Part shown: positions 44,643-52,995 of the stretch, in pieces | Layout: every line of letters starts with the position of its first letter | Position numbering within the stretch: the stretch's first letter is position 1 | Assembly: GCA_902363675.1 (NCBI GenBank) | Contig: CABJAV010000001.1 | Location: forward strand, 248,001 to 312,000 | Source of the DNA: Lachnospiraceae bacterium | GTDB taxonomy: Bacteria > Bacillota > Clostridia > Lachnospirales > Lachnospiraceae | Reading direction: 5' to 3' | Length of the DNA stretch: 64,000 nt | Notes under the pieces: generated by a model | What the model was told of the DNA's origin: nothing | The model's input: only the letters and a program-made list of their open reading frames with translations | Database searches by the model: none | Made by a program: the position numbers and the translations under genes

Positions 44643-46040
44643 TCAGTCCGTTTCTGCGGCTTTCGCTTCGCACGCCGCCTGCACTCCCTGCCTGCTGTCT
44701 ATGAGCTTTTTTATTTCCTTGAGGAAATCGTGTCCTTTTGGCACAAGGGGCGTATAAAATTCCGAGATAACGCTGGTTCCTACATCCACATAGCCACGCC
44801 CCTTTATCTGCTTTAGGAAGAAGTCTTTTGTGGTTTCCCCAAACATCATTCCATAGCCCATTTCCGACATCCGTCCCAGAGCCACACGAAAATTGAACTG
44901 GTCACGGATTCCATCCCCCAGATACTTTGCGTCTGGACGCTGGCAGGCGAGAATCAGGAAAAAGCCAGCCTGCCGCCCAAGCATAACGATTTGTTTTAGC
45001 TTGTTAAGGACAGCGGCATTTTCCTTTGTACCGAGCATTTCCATAAATGCCACATATTCATCAAAGATAAGGAAATTTGCAGGAAGCCCCAGATAAGCGT
45101 AATTTTCCCCTGTCCGGTAATTCTCCATGAGCTTCATGTCTTCGCTGCGTTTCATCATTTCTTCATAGAAACGGTCAATGCAGGCGAGCATATCTTCCTT
45201 TTTGTAGTACACATCCGGCATAACCGCCTGTAAGTCCGCAAGGTCGGCGTTCTTCGGGTCTAACACGAACAGGACAGCGTTGGTGCGGAGCAGGGCTTCA
45301 ATAAGGGTCAGGATGAAGTAGGTCTTTCCACCGCCGGTTCCTCCGGCAATGAGCATATGGGGGAGCTTGTCATACTCCCACCAGATATTTTCCATGAGCC
45401 GGAGCCTGCCGTCCTTTGCCTGTACGTCCTCAATGGAGATACGATTGGCAATGGTATCATAGAGCAGGGTGTACTCCACATAGGAATCTTTTAATTCCTT
45501 ATCCGTCAGCTCACAGTACAAGCCGCTTTCCAGCTTTTTCTCCAAGTTTAAGAGCTGTTCCTGATATTTCCCTAAGGTGATTTCCACACGGATATGGAGC
45601 AAGCCCTGTTTCATCCGGTAATAGATTTTGGGAAAGTAAGTGATGGTTTCTTTGGAACGGCTGGAAGACAAGTCTTTGAAAAAAGCGTCTTCTTTTCTCT
45701 GCTCTGATTCATACCACTTGTTTTCCAACACCATCCTTGCCAGCTTTTGGCGGTGGATGAGCTGCTTTACTTCATCCCTGCGGTATCGCCAGAACAGAAG
45801 AACGGCTGCAAGACACACCAGCCCTGCCACACCCATACTGAATAACAGGTAAGGGATATTTACATCCTGTGTTATCTGGGAGAGGGACACTTCCTGCCAG
45901 TTGGTTCCGGCAATTTGCCGGATATGAAACAGCAGGATAACCAGCAGGAAGACAGGGAACAGGGCGGCAAGGGCAGTATGGAACACAAGGTCTTTATCCG
46001 TGGGGCGGATACGTTTTCCACGGGGGAAAAGCTGCTTCAT
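44643..46040 (-). CDS. tcpA: FtsK/SpoIIIE-type coupling protein TcpA (Orf21-like)
   Basis: A 465-residue ATPase that delivers the relaxase-DNA complex to the channel. Two membrane helices lie in the first 90 residues (ALAALFPVFLLVILLF and MGVAGLVCLAAVLLFW). Then Walker A IAGGTGGGKTYFIL near 230, Walker B FLIFDEYVAFME near 318 and ILACQRPDAK near 357. It is the first large gene of the transfer operon, after the DUF961 pair. Confidence 0.94.
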   Translation of the reverse strand: MKQLFPRGKRIRPTDKDLVFHTALAALFPVFLLVILLFHIRQIAGTNWQEVSLSQITQDVNIPYLLFSMGVAGLVCLAAVLLFWRYRRDEVKQLIHRQKLARMVLENKWYESEQRKEDAFFKDLSSSRSKETITYFPKIYYRMKQGLLHIRVEITLGKYQEQLLNLEKKLESGLYCELTDKELKDSYVEYTLLYDTIANRISIEDVQAKDGRLRLMENIWWEYDKLPHMLIAGGTGGGKTYFILTLIEALLRTNAVLFVLDPKNADLADLQAVMPDVYYKKEDMLACIDRFYEEMMKRSEDMKLMENYRTGENYAYLGLPANFLIFDEYVAFMEMLGTKENAAVLNKLKQIVMLGRQAGFFLILACQRPDAKYLGDGIRDQFNFRVALGRMSEMGYGMMFGETTKDFFLKQIKGRGYVDVGTSVISEFYTPLVPKGHDFLKEIKKLIDSRQGVQAACEAKAAETD

Positions 46041-46073
46041 GGGAACAATCCTCCTTTCATTTTTAGGTTCCTG

Positions 46074-46451
46074 TTATTTTACAGGGGGAGCGTCTTTCTT
46101 CGGCGGCTGCGGATTCATGGCAGCCCCTTTTTTCAGGATAATATCCTCCGCCTTGATGTACCAGTCCACCTCTGCCCCTTGAAAAGTAGCCGTTGCCACG
46201 GTGTCTGCAACCGGATTGATAAGTTCCACCTCTGCGTTGTAATCGAACTCCTTTAATGGCACGCTGGCAGGGATGGAAACCTGAATCATACGCCCCTGTC
46301 CTCTGGATTTTAAGTCATAGGTACGCTCCTTGATTTCTTCTGATACCGAGCCATCTTCATTCTGGAGGTGAACCTCACGGCGGAGGGCAGAAAACTTCAA
46401 TGCCCCGAAAGTTGCTTCCTTATCAATCACGATTCCGTTTGCCAATCTCAT
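46074..46451 (-). CDS. DUF961/YdcP-like protein (Orf22-like)
   Basis: A 125-residue small protein of the DUF961 family (KEATFGALKFSALRRE, YDLKSRGQGRMIQVSIPA, EVELINPVADTVAT). Two such genes open the transfer operon in Tn916 relatives; recent work links them to oriT processing and host range, but the function here is inferred. AGGAGG-type site upstream. Confidence 0.87.
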   Translation of the reverse strand: MRLANGIVIDKEATFGALKFSALRREVHLQNEDGSVSEEIKERTYDLKSRGQGRMIQVSIPASVPLKEFDYNAEVELINPVADTVATATFQGAEVDWYIKAEDIILKKGAAMNPQPPKKDAPPVK

Positions 46452-46472
46452 AGTCTGATGTCCTCCTTTTCC

Positions 46473-46787
46473 TTACGCTTTTACCATATCGTCAGCGTGT
46501 AAAATGTAGTTGGTAAAGCCCCTTGTGCCGATTTTATAGCCCTCTGCGGTGATACGGGGATTGACGAGCTTCACGCGTTCCTCAAAATCAAAATGTTTCT
46601 CTCCGGCTTCGGCAGGGAGGATAACTACAATATCATCCGCCCTCTGTACGTCTGAATACAGGTTGAAGCTGCGGGAGAGTACCGCCATGCGTCCGTTGAT
46701 TCTTCTCTGTTCTGTTTTGTCTTCTCCGGCAAACTCCAAGTTGCCGAATGTCTTTTCCATGTTGGGGATAACGAATTTTAATTCCAT
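46473..46787 (-). CDS. DUF961/YdcP-like protein (Orf23-like)
   Basis: A 104-residue paralogue of the neighbouring DUF961 protein (MEKTFGNLEFAGED, YSDVQRADDIVVILPAEAGEKH, RVKLVNPRITAEGYK). ATG 46787 is used: AAAGGACAGG precedes it and family members begin MELKFVIPN. Confidence 0.87.
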   Translation of the reverse strand: MELKFVIPNMEKTFGNLEFAGEDKTEQRRINGRMAVLSRSFNLYSDVQRADDIVVILPAEAGEKHFDFEERVKLVNPRITAEGYKIGTRGFTNYILHADDMVKA

Positions 46788-46899
46788 ATAGATGTACCTG
46801 TCCTTTCTGAAATAATATAGTTGGCTCGATAGCTTCTGTTGATGTTCCATCCGACAACGGAGGTGAACGATTTTTCTCTGTCATACAAAACCGCCTTTC

Positions 46900-47967
46900 T
46901 TATTCATGTATGGTTTCTGCTATTCCTGCCATGATGTAATCAGCACACGGCAGGGCGATTGCATTTCCAAGTGCTTTGCACCGTGCATTATCACTAATGG
47001 GCTGTCCTAAATTTCCATATGCTGTCCACCCCTCCGGTAATCCCATCAGGCGCTCACACTCAACAGGTGTCAAATTTCGGAGAACTCCGTCTTTTTCTTC
47101 CCCCTCATACCAGAATGAAATCATATTGACTGCTTTTGCCAGTAAAGTTGGAAAAGGTTCATCTGGCCGTCCGAAACTTGCGAGGAAAGCAGACTGGTTT
47201 CCTGATTTTGCAGCACTCCGCATACGCCGTTCCTGAAAGGGGCGGATGACGGGTATTTTCCCCCTTGTTTTATCAAGAGATATTCGACTGGCTCCGGCGG
47301 CGGGCAGCCCGTAGTCTGTGCAAGGCGGAGGAAGCGGGAACATATCACGGGGCTTAAATAGTATTTCTGCGGAACGCTGTCCTCTAAAATCTGCCACAAG
47401 GAAGATTCTCTTTCTTCGCTGAACAAGCCGGGGCTTTCCCCAATACTGGGCATCCATGAGCCGCCAGCACAGGTCAGTCTTTCCCCCTCGCACCATACCG
47501 GCGTTAGCCCATCCTCCAGTAGAAGGCATTGAAATTTCGGTATCGGAAAATGATTGCAGCACGGCTCTAAAATCCATCCTGTCATTTGAAGAAAACGCTC
47601 CCATGACGTTTTCCCAAACAGCGATAACTGGATATAACCCATTTGTAGCACACCTCATTTCTTCTATAATTCTGATAGCCTGAAAAAACAGTCCTGATTT
47701 GCTTCCAGCCAGTCCCTCACGCTTTCCGATTTTAGACAGGTTCTGGCAGGGAGAACCGAATGTAATAATGTGAACAGGAGGGATGTTCCCTCCGTGTATC
47801 TTTGTAATATCCCCTAAATGTTCCATGTCTGGGAAGTGGCGTTTTGTTATGGCTATCGGGGATTTTTCAATCTCGCTTGCCCAAACGGGAATAATTCCAT
47901 TACGGGAAGCCGCAAGAGGGAACACGCCGATTCCGTCAAACAGGCTTCCTAATTTAAGGGCACACAT
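46900..47967 (-). CDS. DNA (cytosine-5) methyltransferase
   Basis: A 355-residue C5 methyltransferase. Motif I LGSLFDGIGVFPLA at the N-terminus, motif IV FGSPCQNLSKIGKREG with the catalytic Cys near residue 72, motif VI AVWENVMGA near 118, motif VIII QRRKRIFLVADF near 183, and motifs IX/X ending CKALGNAIALPCADYI. The start is taken at MCALKLG. No restriction gene is adjacent. At the right end of the element, upstream of the DUF961 pair, it may protect incoming DNA alongside ArdA. Confidence 0.93.
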   Translation of the reverse strand: MCALKLGSLFDGIGVFPLAASRNGIIPVWASEIEKSPIAITKRHFPDMEHLGDITKIHGGNIPPVHIITFGSPCQNLSKIGKREGLAGSKSGLFFQAIRIIEEMRCATNGLYPVIAVWENVMGAFSSNDRMDFRAVLQSFSDTEISMPSTGGWANAGMVRGGKTDLCWRLMDAQYWGKPRLVQRRKRIFLVADFRGQRSAEILFKPRDMFPLPPPCTDYGLPAAGASRISLDKTRGKIPVIRPFQERRMRSAAKSGNQSAFLASFGRPDEPFPTLLAKAVNMISFWYEGEEKDGVLRNLTPVECERLMGLPEGWTAYGNLGQPISDNARCKALGNAIALPCADYIMAGIAETIHE

Positions 47968-48114
47968 AGACCGCCTTTCGTTTTGCTTTTTCATGTGTTG
48001 TTTCCATTTTTCTGCTCCTTTCCAGACAATAAAAAAACACCATCAATGGAAGTCCATTCAATGGCGTTTGCTGTTGTCTGCTCATTTCTCAAGGTAAAGC
48101 AGAAAGCCCAATAG

Positions 48115-48146
48115 AAAAAGACGCAAATCTCAAAATGCGTCTTTTT
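48115..48146. terminator. Bidirectional hairpin near the ICE right end
   Basis: AAAAAGACGCA (48115-48125) pairs with TGCGTCTTTTT (48136-48146). It could isolate the element from outside transcription. Confidence 0.8.
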
Positions 48147-48225
48147 CCATCTTCATATTCATTTTTTATAAAAGCACCGTCTGCCTGCTGTCTGCAAAGC
48201 CTTGATTTTACTGGTTTTCTACTAC

Positions 48226-48262
48226 CATCCTTATCAAAGCCTTGCTAAATCAAGGTTTGCAA
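48226..48262 (-). repeat. ICE right terminal inverted repeat (recombinase site)
   Basis: On the minus strand reading inward: TTGCAAACC, 12 bases, GGCTTTGATAAGGATG; counterpart of 26104-26140. About ten bases outside it the hsp20 repeat begins. Confidence 0.82.
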
Positions 48263-48277
48263 AAAAATCTCAAAAAA

Positions 48278-48320
48278 TTAGCACTCACCTCTTGACAGTG
48301 CTAATAAATGGTGCTATAAC
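48278..48320 (+). promoter_or_regulatory. CIRCE operator and promoter of right hsp20
   Basis: TTAGCACTC, nine bases, CAGTGCTAA (48278-48304), with TTGACA (48292-48297), 17 bp, TATAAC (48315-48320). One base in the CIRCE spacer and two in the -35/-10 spacer differ from the left copy. Confidence 0.93.
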
Positions 48321-48460
48321 ATAGTCAGAACAAAGGAAGGAAACCAAAAGAGAACGAAAGGCTCGAAGGTTTCTGAAACATCCCGGTTCCAAAGAAACAA
48401 GGTAAACAAGCATGAGATGCCCACAGAGTGTGGACGTAGAAAGAAAAGGAGAGATGACTT

Positions 48461-48928
48461 ATGTTAATGCCTAGTATTTTTGGAGAGAATTTATTTGATG
48501 ACTGGTTTGATAGTTTTCCATTCTATGATATGGACAAAGAGATTAACAATACAGAGAAGAAGCTTTATGGCAAGAAAGCCAGCAGAATCATGAAGACCGA
48601 TATCAAGGAGAAGAAAGACGGCTATGAATTGGTAGTTGATCTTCCAGGATTCAGCAAAGATGAAATTAAAGCATCTGTTGCAAACGGATATCTGACCATT
48701 AGCGCTGCAAAAGGTTTGGATAAGGATGAAAAAGAAAAAGACAGCGGTCACTACATCCGTAAGGAACGTTATGCAGGAGCTTGCGAGCGTAGCTTCTATG
48801 TTGGAGACAACGTTGAGCAGGAGGATGTCAAAGCGGAATTTAAGCATGGTATCCTGAAATTGTTCGTACCAAAGAAAGAAGCAAAGAAAGCAGTAGAAGA
48901 AAATAAATATATTGCCATTGAAGGATAA
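48461..48928 (+). CDS. hsp20: Hsp20/alpha-crystallin small heat-shock protein, right copy
   Basis: A 155-residue protein identical to the one encoded at 19556-20023; the genes differ by one silent change (CTT to CTG in the Leu before TISAAKG). It has its own CIRCE promoter, leader, ribosome site and terminator, so both copies should be expressed and heat-inducible. Confidence 0.96.
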   Translation: MLMPSIFGENLFDDWFDSFPFYDMDKEINNTEKKLYGKKASRIMKTDIKEKKDGYELVVDLPGFSKDEIKASVANGYLTISAAKGLDKDEKEKDSGHYIRKERYAGACERSFYVGDNVEQEDVKAEFKHGILKLFVPKKEAKKAVEENKYIAIEG

Positions 48929-48941
48929 TGGATGATAAGAG

Positions 48942-48980
48942 TCCCCGGAGTGATGAAACTCCGGGGATTTTTTATTTTTT
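48942..48980 (+). terminator. Terminator of right hsp20
   Basis: Same CCCCGGAGT/ACTCCGGGG stem and T-rich tail as the left copy. Confidence 0.92.
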
Positions 48981-49040
48981 ATGTGAACCGTAAATTTGAA
49001 TTGTAGCAAAAAAATAAAAATCCTGTCACACGAAATTGAA

Positions 49041-50102
49041 TTAATGCAGATTCAGACGTTTCTCCATAATCTCCGGATTGACAGCTTCAGAGATCGCGGT
49101 ATGCCGGTCGATAATTCCTTTCTTGTATAAATCAAGAATACTGCTGTCCATAGCAATCATATTTTCCGCAGCGGAAGTGTAGATAATGCCATCAATCTGG
49201 TGTACTTTTCCCTCACGGATCAGATTGCGGATTGCAGGGGTGAGAACCATGATTTCGAAAGCAGGTACCATTTCACCGGAAACCGAAGGGACCAGTTTCT
49301 GGCTGACAACAGCCTGAAGGACAGATGCCAGCTGAATGGAAATCTGATGCTGCTGGGAAGCAGGAAATACATCGATGATTCGGTCGATGGTATTGGCAGC
49401 ACCGATGGTATGCAGCGACGAAAAAATCAGATGTCCGGTTTCAGCAGCAGTGACTGCGGTATTGATCGTTTCATAATCGCGCATCTCGCCAAGGAGAATG
49501 ACATCCGGGCTCTGACGGAGCGCTGCACGTAAGGCAGTCAGGTAATTTTCGGTATCAGTATTGATCTCACGCTGGGAAACAATGCTCTTTTCGTGACGAT
49601 GTAAAAATTCCAAAGGATCTTCCAATGTGATAATGTGTGCTTCCCGCTCGTGATTGATTTTGTCAATCAGGCAGGCAAGTGTCGTAGATTTACCGCTTCC
49701 GGCAGGACCGGTCACAAGGATCATACCACTGCGGGAATCAGCCAGTTCCATGACTGCGTCAGGAATGCCAAGTTCGCTTGGATGTGGCAGCGTAAAGGAA
49801 ATTACACGGATGACAGCGGAATAGGAACCACGCTGTTTGAATGTGCTGACACGGAACCGCGATACACCAGGGATCGCGAACGAAAAATCGTCATCACCTG
49901 TGCGGTCAAAATCGTCAATATTTCTTTCTGCAAGCGTATAGATTGCACTTACAAACTGAAAGGTATCTTTTGGTTCCATACGCTGATCATCGAGAGTGTT
50001 CATTGCTCCTTTTGATTTATAAGTAAGTGGTCGTCCGGCGATGATAAAAATATCAGATGCCTCGCGTTTGGTTGCTTCTTCTAAAATTTTTCTAACGTCC
50101 AT
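49041..50102 (-). CDS. pilT: Type IV pilus retraction ATPase PilT
   Basis: A 353-residue secretion ATPase that disassembles type IV pili for twitching or DNA uptake. It has Walker A TGPAGSGKST (residues 131-140), Asp box EDPLEFLH, Walker B LRQSPDVILLGEMRD and the His box GHLIFSSLHT. PAIRNLIREGKVHQI near residue 290 is the PilT-specific retraction signature. It is the last gene of a seven-gene minus-strand operon. Confidence 0.95.
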   Translation of the reverse strand: MDVRKILEEATKREASDIFIIAGRPLTYKSKGAMNTLDDQRMEPKDTFQFVSAIYTLAERNIDDFDRTGDDDFSFAIPGVSRFRVSTFKQRGSYSAVIRVISFTLPHPSELGIPDAVMELADSRSGMILVTGPAGSGKSTTLACLIDKINHEREAHIITLEDPLEFLHRHEKSIVSQREINTDTENYLTALRAALRQSPDVILLGEMRDYETINTAVTAAETGHLIFSSLHTIGAANTIDRIIDVFPASQQHQISIQLASVLQAVVSQKLVPSVSGEMVPAFEIMVLTPAIRNLIREGKVHQIDGIIYTSAAENMIAMDSSILDLYKKGIIDRHTAISEAVNPEIMEKRLNLH

Positions 50103-50135
50103 TATTTTCTCCTTATATCGTTTATATTTTTTGCA

Positions 50136-50639
50136 TCATGAACCGAGCAGATGTAGTGTTGTATCTGGTTCTTCCGTTATAGAACTGATGGTCTGCCACT
50201 GCGTCAGTTCATAGAAAACCCCATTACTTTTATGCGGATAGTTTATGCGAAGTCCAACATGAAGTGACTGGTTTTCTGCGCAGAAGATTTCAAAACTAAT
50301 TTTCGTTCCGTCAGATGAAACTGTTAATCTGGTGTCTGATTTTTCCTGTGTTATGTATTCTGTCGCGAGTGCATAGTAAGTCTCTTTTGTATCACTTTTT
50401 CGGTATGCGCGGGCAAGATCCTGGTCAATTTTCTGAAGAAGAAGATATGCTTTTTCTTCGGCCTGATAATAGGCAGTGGTTTTATCCGCTACTTTTTTGC
50501 TGAGTTTGTAATCGGCATTGGCAGTAAGCAGAGACAATGCGGAGAAAGTTACAATACAGAGCATTACAAAAGTAAGTAGTATACTGGAAAAACCAAAATT
50601 GGAAAAGCTTCTCTGATTAATCTCTTTTTGTTTTTCCAT
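50136..50639 (-). CDS. Type IV pilus accessory protein, pilin-like
   Basis: A 167-residue protein with one N-terminal membrane helix (FSSILLTFVMLCIVTFSALSLL, residues 17-38), then a helical stem and a beta-rich domain. The layout resembles PilX-like minor pilins but a standard prepilin cleavage site is not evident. Its start overlaps the previous stop. Family assignment is from context. Confidence 0.7.
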   Translation of the reverse strand: MEKQKEINQRSFSNFGFSSILLTFVMLCIVTFSALSLLTANADYKLSKKVADKTTAYYQAEEKAYLLLQKIDQDLARAYRKSDTKETYYALATEYITQEKSDTRLTVSSDGTKISFEIFCAENQSLHVGLRINYPHKSNGVFYELTQWQTISSITEEPDTTLHLLGS

Positions 50640-51106
50640 TAGTATCCCCCTATTGGTTGTGTTTGCAGATTATTTGCCTTTTGTTGATTATAATGGCAGG
50701 CTGTCAGTTGATAGAGTGCCTGTGCATTTGAATCAGAGCAGACAATGCTGGCCTTGGAAAGCGTATCTGAACTGTCCGGAGTCAGGGATACACTCAGAAA
50801 ATAAGTGGCTTTTTTGCGTTTGCATTCATTAAAATCGGAATTCAGATAGATGATAATTTTGTCATCAAGATTTATGCTGTAACGGTAGGTCTCAAGCAGA
50901 TCGTTCAAAGTGCCGTCTCCCCGTTCAAATACAGCAGCCACACTTGCACAGCTGCTCACGGCCTGATGAAGTTGTGTAGTTTCTTCTGTGCGTGTGTGGG
51001 CATGAATAAAAAATTGAAGTCCAACAACCAGCAATACAGAAAAAAGCAACAGATTCAATATGATTTCCATAAGAAATAGACTGTTTTTGGAATGCGTATG
51101 TTTCAT
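50639..51106 (-). CDS. Type IV pilus minor pilin-like protein
   Basis: A 155-residue protein: short basic N-terminus, then FLMEIILNLLLFSVLLVVGLQF, with a Glu (residue 14) placed like the Glu-5 of pilins after a leader. The C-terminal part has several Cys residues. It overlaps both neighbours by one base. Probably a minor pilin or pseudopilin. Confidence 0.72.
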   Translation of the reverse strand: MKHTHSKNSLFLMEIILNLLLFSVLLVVGLQFFIHAHTRTEETTQLHQAVSSCASVAAVFERGDGTLNDLLETYRYSINLDDKIIIYLNSDFNECKRKKATYFLSVSLTPDSSDTLSKASIVCSDSNAQALYQLTACHYNQQKANNLQTQPIGGY

Positions 51107-51603
51107 TATATTTCCTTTCCAGAAGCTGCATTTACATCCAGATAAATGCAGTGATCCTTATTTTGTGTATCTGTAAAGGTAATACGAATTAATCCGGTAT
51201 GCATTACTTCGGGCGCAAAGCCGTGAAGCTGTACAATAGTTTGTCCTGCAGAAGGGGTAAAGGCGGTATCTTCTTTTACAAAAAGTTCTTTTAAAGAGCC
51301 GTCATAATAATATATATAAGTAGTATAGGCCTGATTGTTTTGTTTGCTTGTCAATGCAAGTGCAGGACCAATAGAAAAATTGACGACCGATACGCCTGTG
51401 ATGGTATCGGATTGATGAACTTTTTCCGTCAGATAAGATGATGTTGTACGGATTTCATAATTGCGATTCATGGAATCCGCAGTAAAGCGGTATTGCCGGG
51501 CACCAATCAGTATGAGAAGGATAGCCGTAATCGCAAACAATACAAACAGTGAAACAATAAATACCGTATCAATTTTTTTAGATGAATTTTTCAGCTGAAG
51601 CAT
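51106..51603 (-). CDS. DUF4860-like pilus-associated membrane protein
   Basis: A 165-residue protein with one membrane helix (TVFIVSLFVLFAITAILLILIG, residues 13-34) followed by a beta-rich domain (RTTSSYLTEKVHQSD, GPALALTSK). It resembles DUF4860, found in clostridial pilus operons. The role is unknown. Confidence 0.7.
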   Translation of the reverse strand: MLQLKNSSKKIDTVFIVSLFVLFAITAILLILIGARQYRFTADSMNRNYEIRTTSSYLTEKVHQSDTITGVSVVNFSIGPALALTSKQNNQAYTTYIYYYDGSLKELFVKEDTAFTPSAGQTIVQLHGFAPEVMHTGLIRITFTDTQNKDHCIYLDVNAASGKEI

Positions 51604-51604
51604 A

Positions 51605-51937
51605 TCAATTCTCCGAAGATTGTTCTATGATGGTGACATCTGGACGCAAATTGCTCCCAATGTACTGATAATCAATAAAAAAATGTTCTTTGTTGTAGGT
51701 AAAACCATAATGGTCACACAAATACGAAAGACTTGGAGGATAGGCCCCCTCCAGTGCATAGCATTGTGTAATGCTCCGATCCAGCGCGTTACTGACAATT
51801 TCACGCTCATGGGTACGGTTATCAGCGGTAAGCTGTGTGGAACTTAACGAAAATATTAGAATAACCGTAAGCAAAAGAAGGATCGGAACAAATTGGATCA
51901 TATGGCTTTTTTCCCGTTTTTTTATAGAAAAAAGCAT
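51605..51937 (-). CDS. Small pilus-operon membrane protein
   Basis: A 110-residue protein with one membrane helix (MIQFVPILLLLTVILIFSL near residue 13) and a short outside domain containing CYALEGAYPPSLSYLCDHYG, a pattern typical of clostridial pseudopilin-like proteins. It follows pilC by ten bases. Confidence 0.68.
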   Translation of the reverse strand: MLFSIKKREKSHMIQFVPILLLLTVILIFSLSSTQLTADNRTHEREIVSNALDRSITQCYALEGAYPPSLSYLCDHYGFTYNKEHFFIDYQYIGSNLRPDVTIIEQSSEN

Positions 51938-51947
51938 AAATTCCTCC

Positions 51948-52973
51948 TTAGCCGATGCTGGACATAATACCTAATAAAGGAAGTAACAGTGAAATCAGAA
52001 TCAGTCCGATGAATACACATAAAATAATGACAAGCGTTGGTTCAAGGGCAGAAATCATACGATTGAGCTGATCGTCACTGTCTTTTTCGTAAGCAAGGCT
52101 GATCCGCTGCATGACGGCATCCATATCACCGGTCTTATACCCGATGGCAATCCAGCTTGCGTAAATCTGTGAAAATACCCCGGATTGTAAAAGCGCATGA
52201 TCAAATGATTCTCCATTTTTCATATGATCCTTACAAATCTGGATGCGCATTTGCATATGCGGATTGTTTACCAGTGCTTCTGCTAATTCCAACCCCCGGT
52301 CGGTATCCAGACCGCTGACAAGTGCCAGATACATGCAGTTGGCAAAACGGCTGGCTGCAATTGTCATGGCGAATTTTTTTCCCTGGAAAAGTACACGCCC
52401 GAGGTCAGTCTGATATAACATAAGACCGATTACAAAAAGTATAACAAAGGCGATGACAAATACAATCATATAGCGGTTGATCAGATTGCTGATGTGCATG
52501 AGCATGCGTGCAAAACCGGTAAGATCACTTCCAAGCTCAGCATAGATCTGCGAAAAAACAGGAAGGACCTTGGCAATGAGAACAAGAATGACAGCAATCA
52601 TCATGACGGTCATGATCAGTGGATAGGTAATTGATTTCTGAATACCATTGCGGATCTCTGCTTCACGCTCATAATATTTGCTCAGAGAATTGAGTACCTC
52701 CTCCAGACGTCCGGTAGCTTCTCCGAGTTCTATCATATGTACCATATATTCAGGGAAACGTCCGGTAGCACGCAGGGCTTCATGCATCTGTGAGCCTTTT
52801 TCCATAGGCTGGTAAATCTGGTCGAATAAAGCGGCAGTTTCCTCGTCAGCAGCTTCATCGCGCAGAATCGAAATTCCGTAGTAGGTTGGAAGTCCGGAAG
52901 TGACAACCATAGCAATCTGCTGGCAGAAGACGGAAATTTCGGTCTGGGTTAATTGTTTTATACGGTGCGACAT
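51948..52973 (-). CDS. pilC: Type II secretion/pilus inner-membrane platform protein PilC/GspF
   Basis: A 341-residue platform protein that couples the pilus ATPases to fibre assembly. Two T2SSF domains: the first with LRDEAADEETAALFDQIYQ and MIELGEATGRLEEVLNSLSKYYE, then helices, and the second with LALVSGLDTDRGLELAEALV and WIAIGYKTGDMDAVMQRIS. Three membrane segments, the last near the C-terminus. pilB, the major pilin and prepilin peptidase are not in the window. Confidence 0.92.
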   Translation of the reverse strand: MSHRIKQLTQTEISVFCQQIAMVVTSGLPTYYGISILRDEAADEETAALFDQIYQPMEKGSQMHEALRATGRFPEYMVHMIELGEATGRLEEVLNSLSKYYEREAEIRNGIQKSITYPLIMTVMMIAVILVLIAKVLPVFSQIYAELGSDLTGFARMLMHISNLINRYMIVFVIAFVILFVIGLMLYQTDLGRVLFQGKKFAMTIAASRFANCMYLALVSGLDTDRGLELAEALVNNPHMQMRIQICKDHMKNGESFDHALLQSGVFSQIYASWIAIGYKTGDMDAVMQRISLAYEKDSDDQLNRMISALEPTLVIILCVFIGLILISLLLPLLGIMSSIG

Positions 52974-52995
52974 AATTCCTCCTTATGGAAATGTT

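Larger units (their letters stand above)
26092..48272 (-). mobile_element. Integrative conjugative element, Tn916/Tn5397-like with serine recombinase
   Basis: About 22 kb of genes in Tn916 order on the minus strand: DUF961 pair, TcpA, MobT relaxase, TcpD, ArdA, TcpE, VirB4, TcpH, NlpC/P60, TcpC, an opposed XRE gene, cargo, sigma-like and HTH_16 genes. A TnpW-like gene and a large serine recombinase stand where Tn916 has xis/int, the same swap as in Tn5397 (TndX). The ends are set by inverted repeats at 26104-26140 and 48226-48262; the crossover lies within about 12 bases outside them. All transfer genes look intact, so it may be mobile. Confidence 0.88.
48267..49014 (+). repeat. Right copy of ~745-bp direct repeat (hsp20 unit)
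   Basis: Matches 19364-20105 in the same orientation with six substitutions. Its left edge abuts the ICE end; on the right, sequence after GTAGCAAAAAA leads to the pilT operon, whereas the left copy leads to the XRE fragment. Confidence 0.95.

Noticed and set aside
44449..44673. Upstream extension of the relaxase frame
   Set aside because: This DNA matches the oriT layout and the translated sequence is not conserved.
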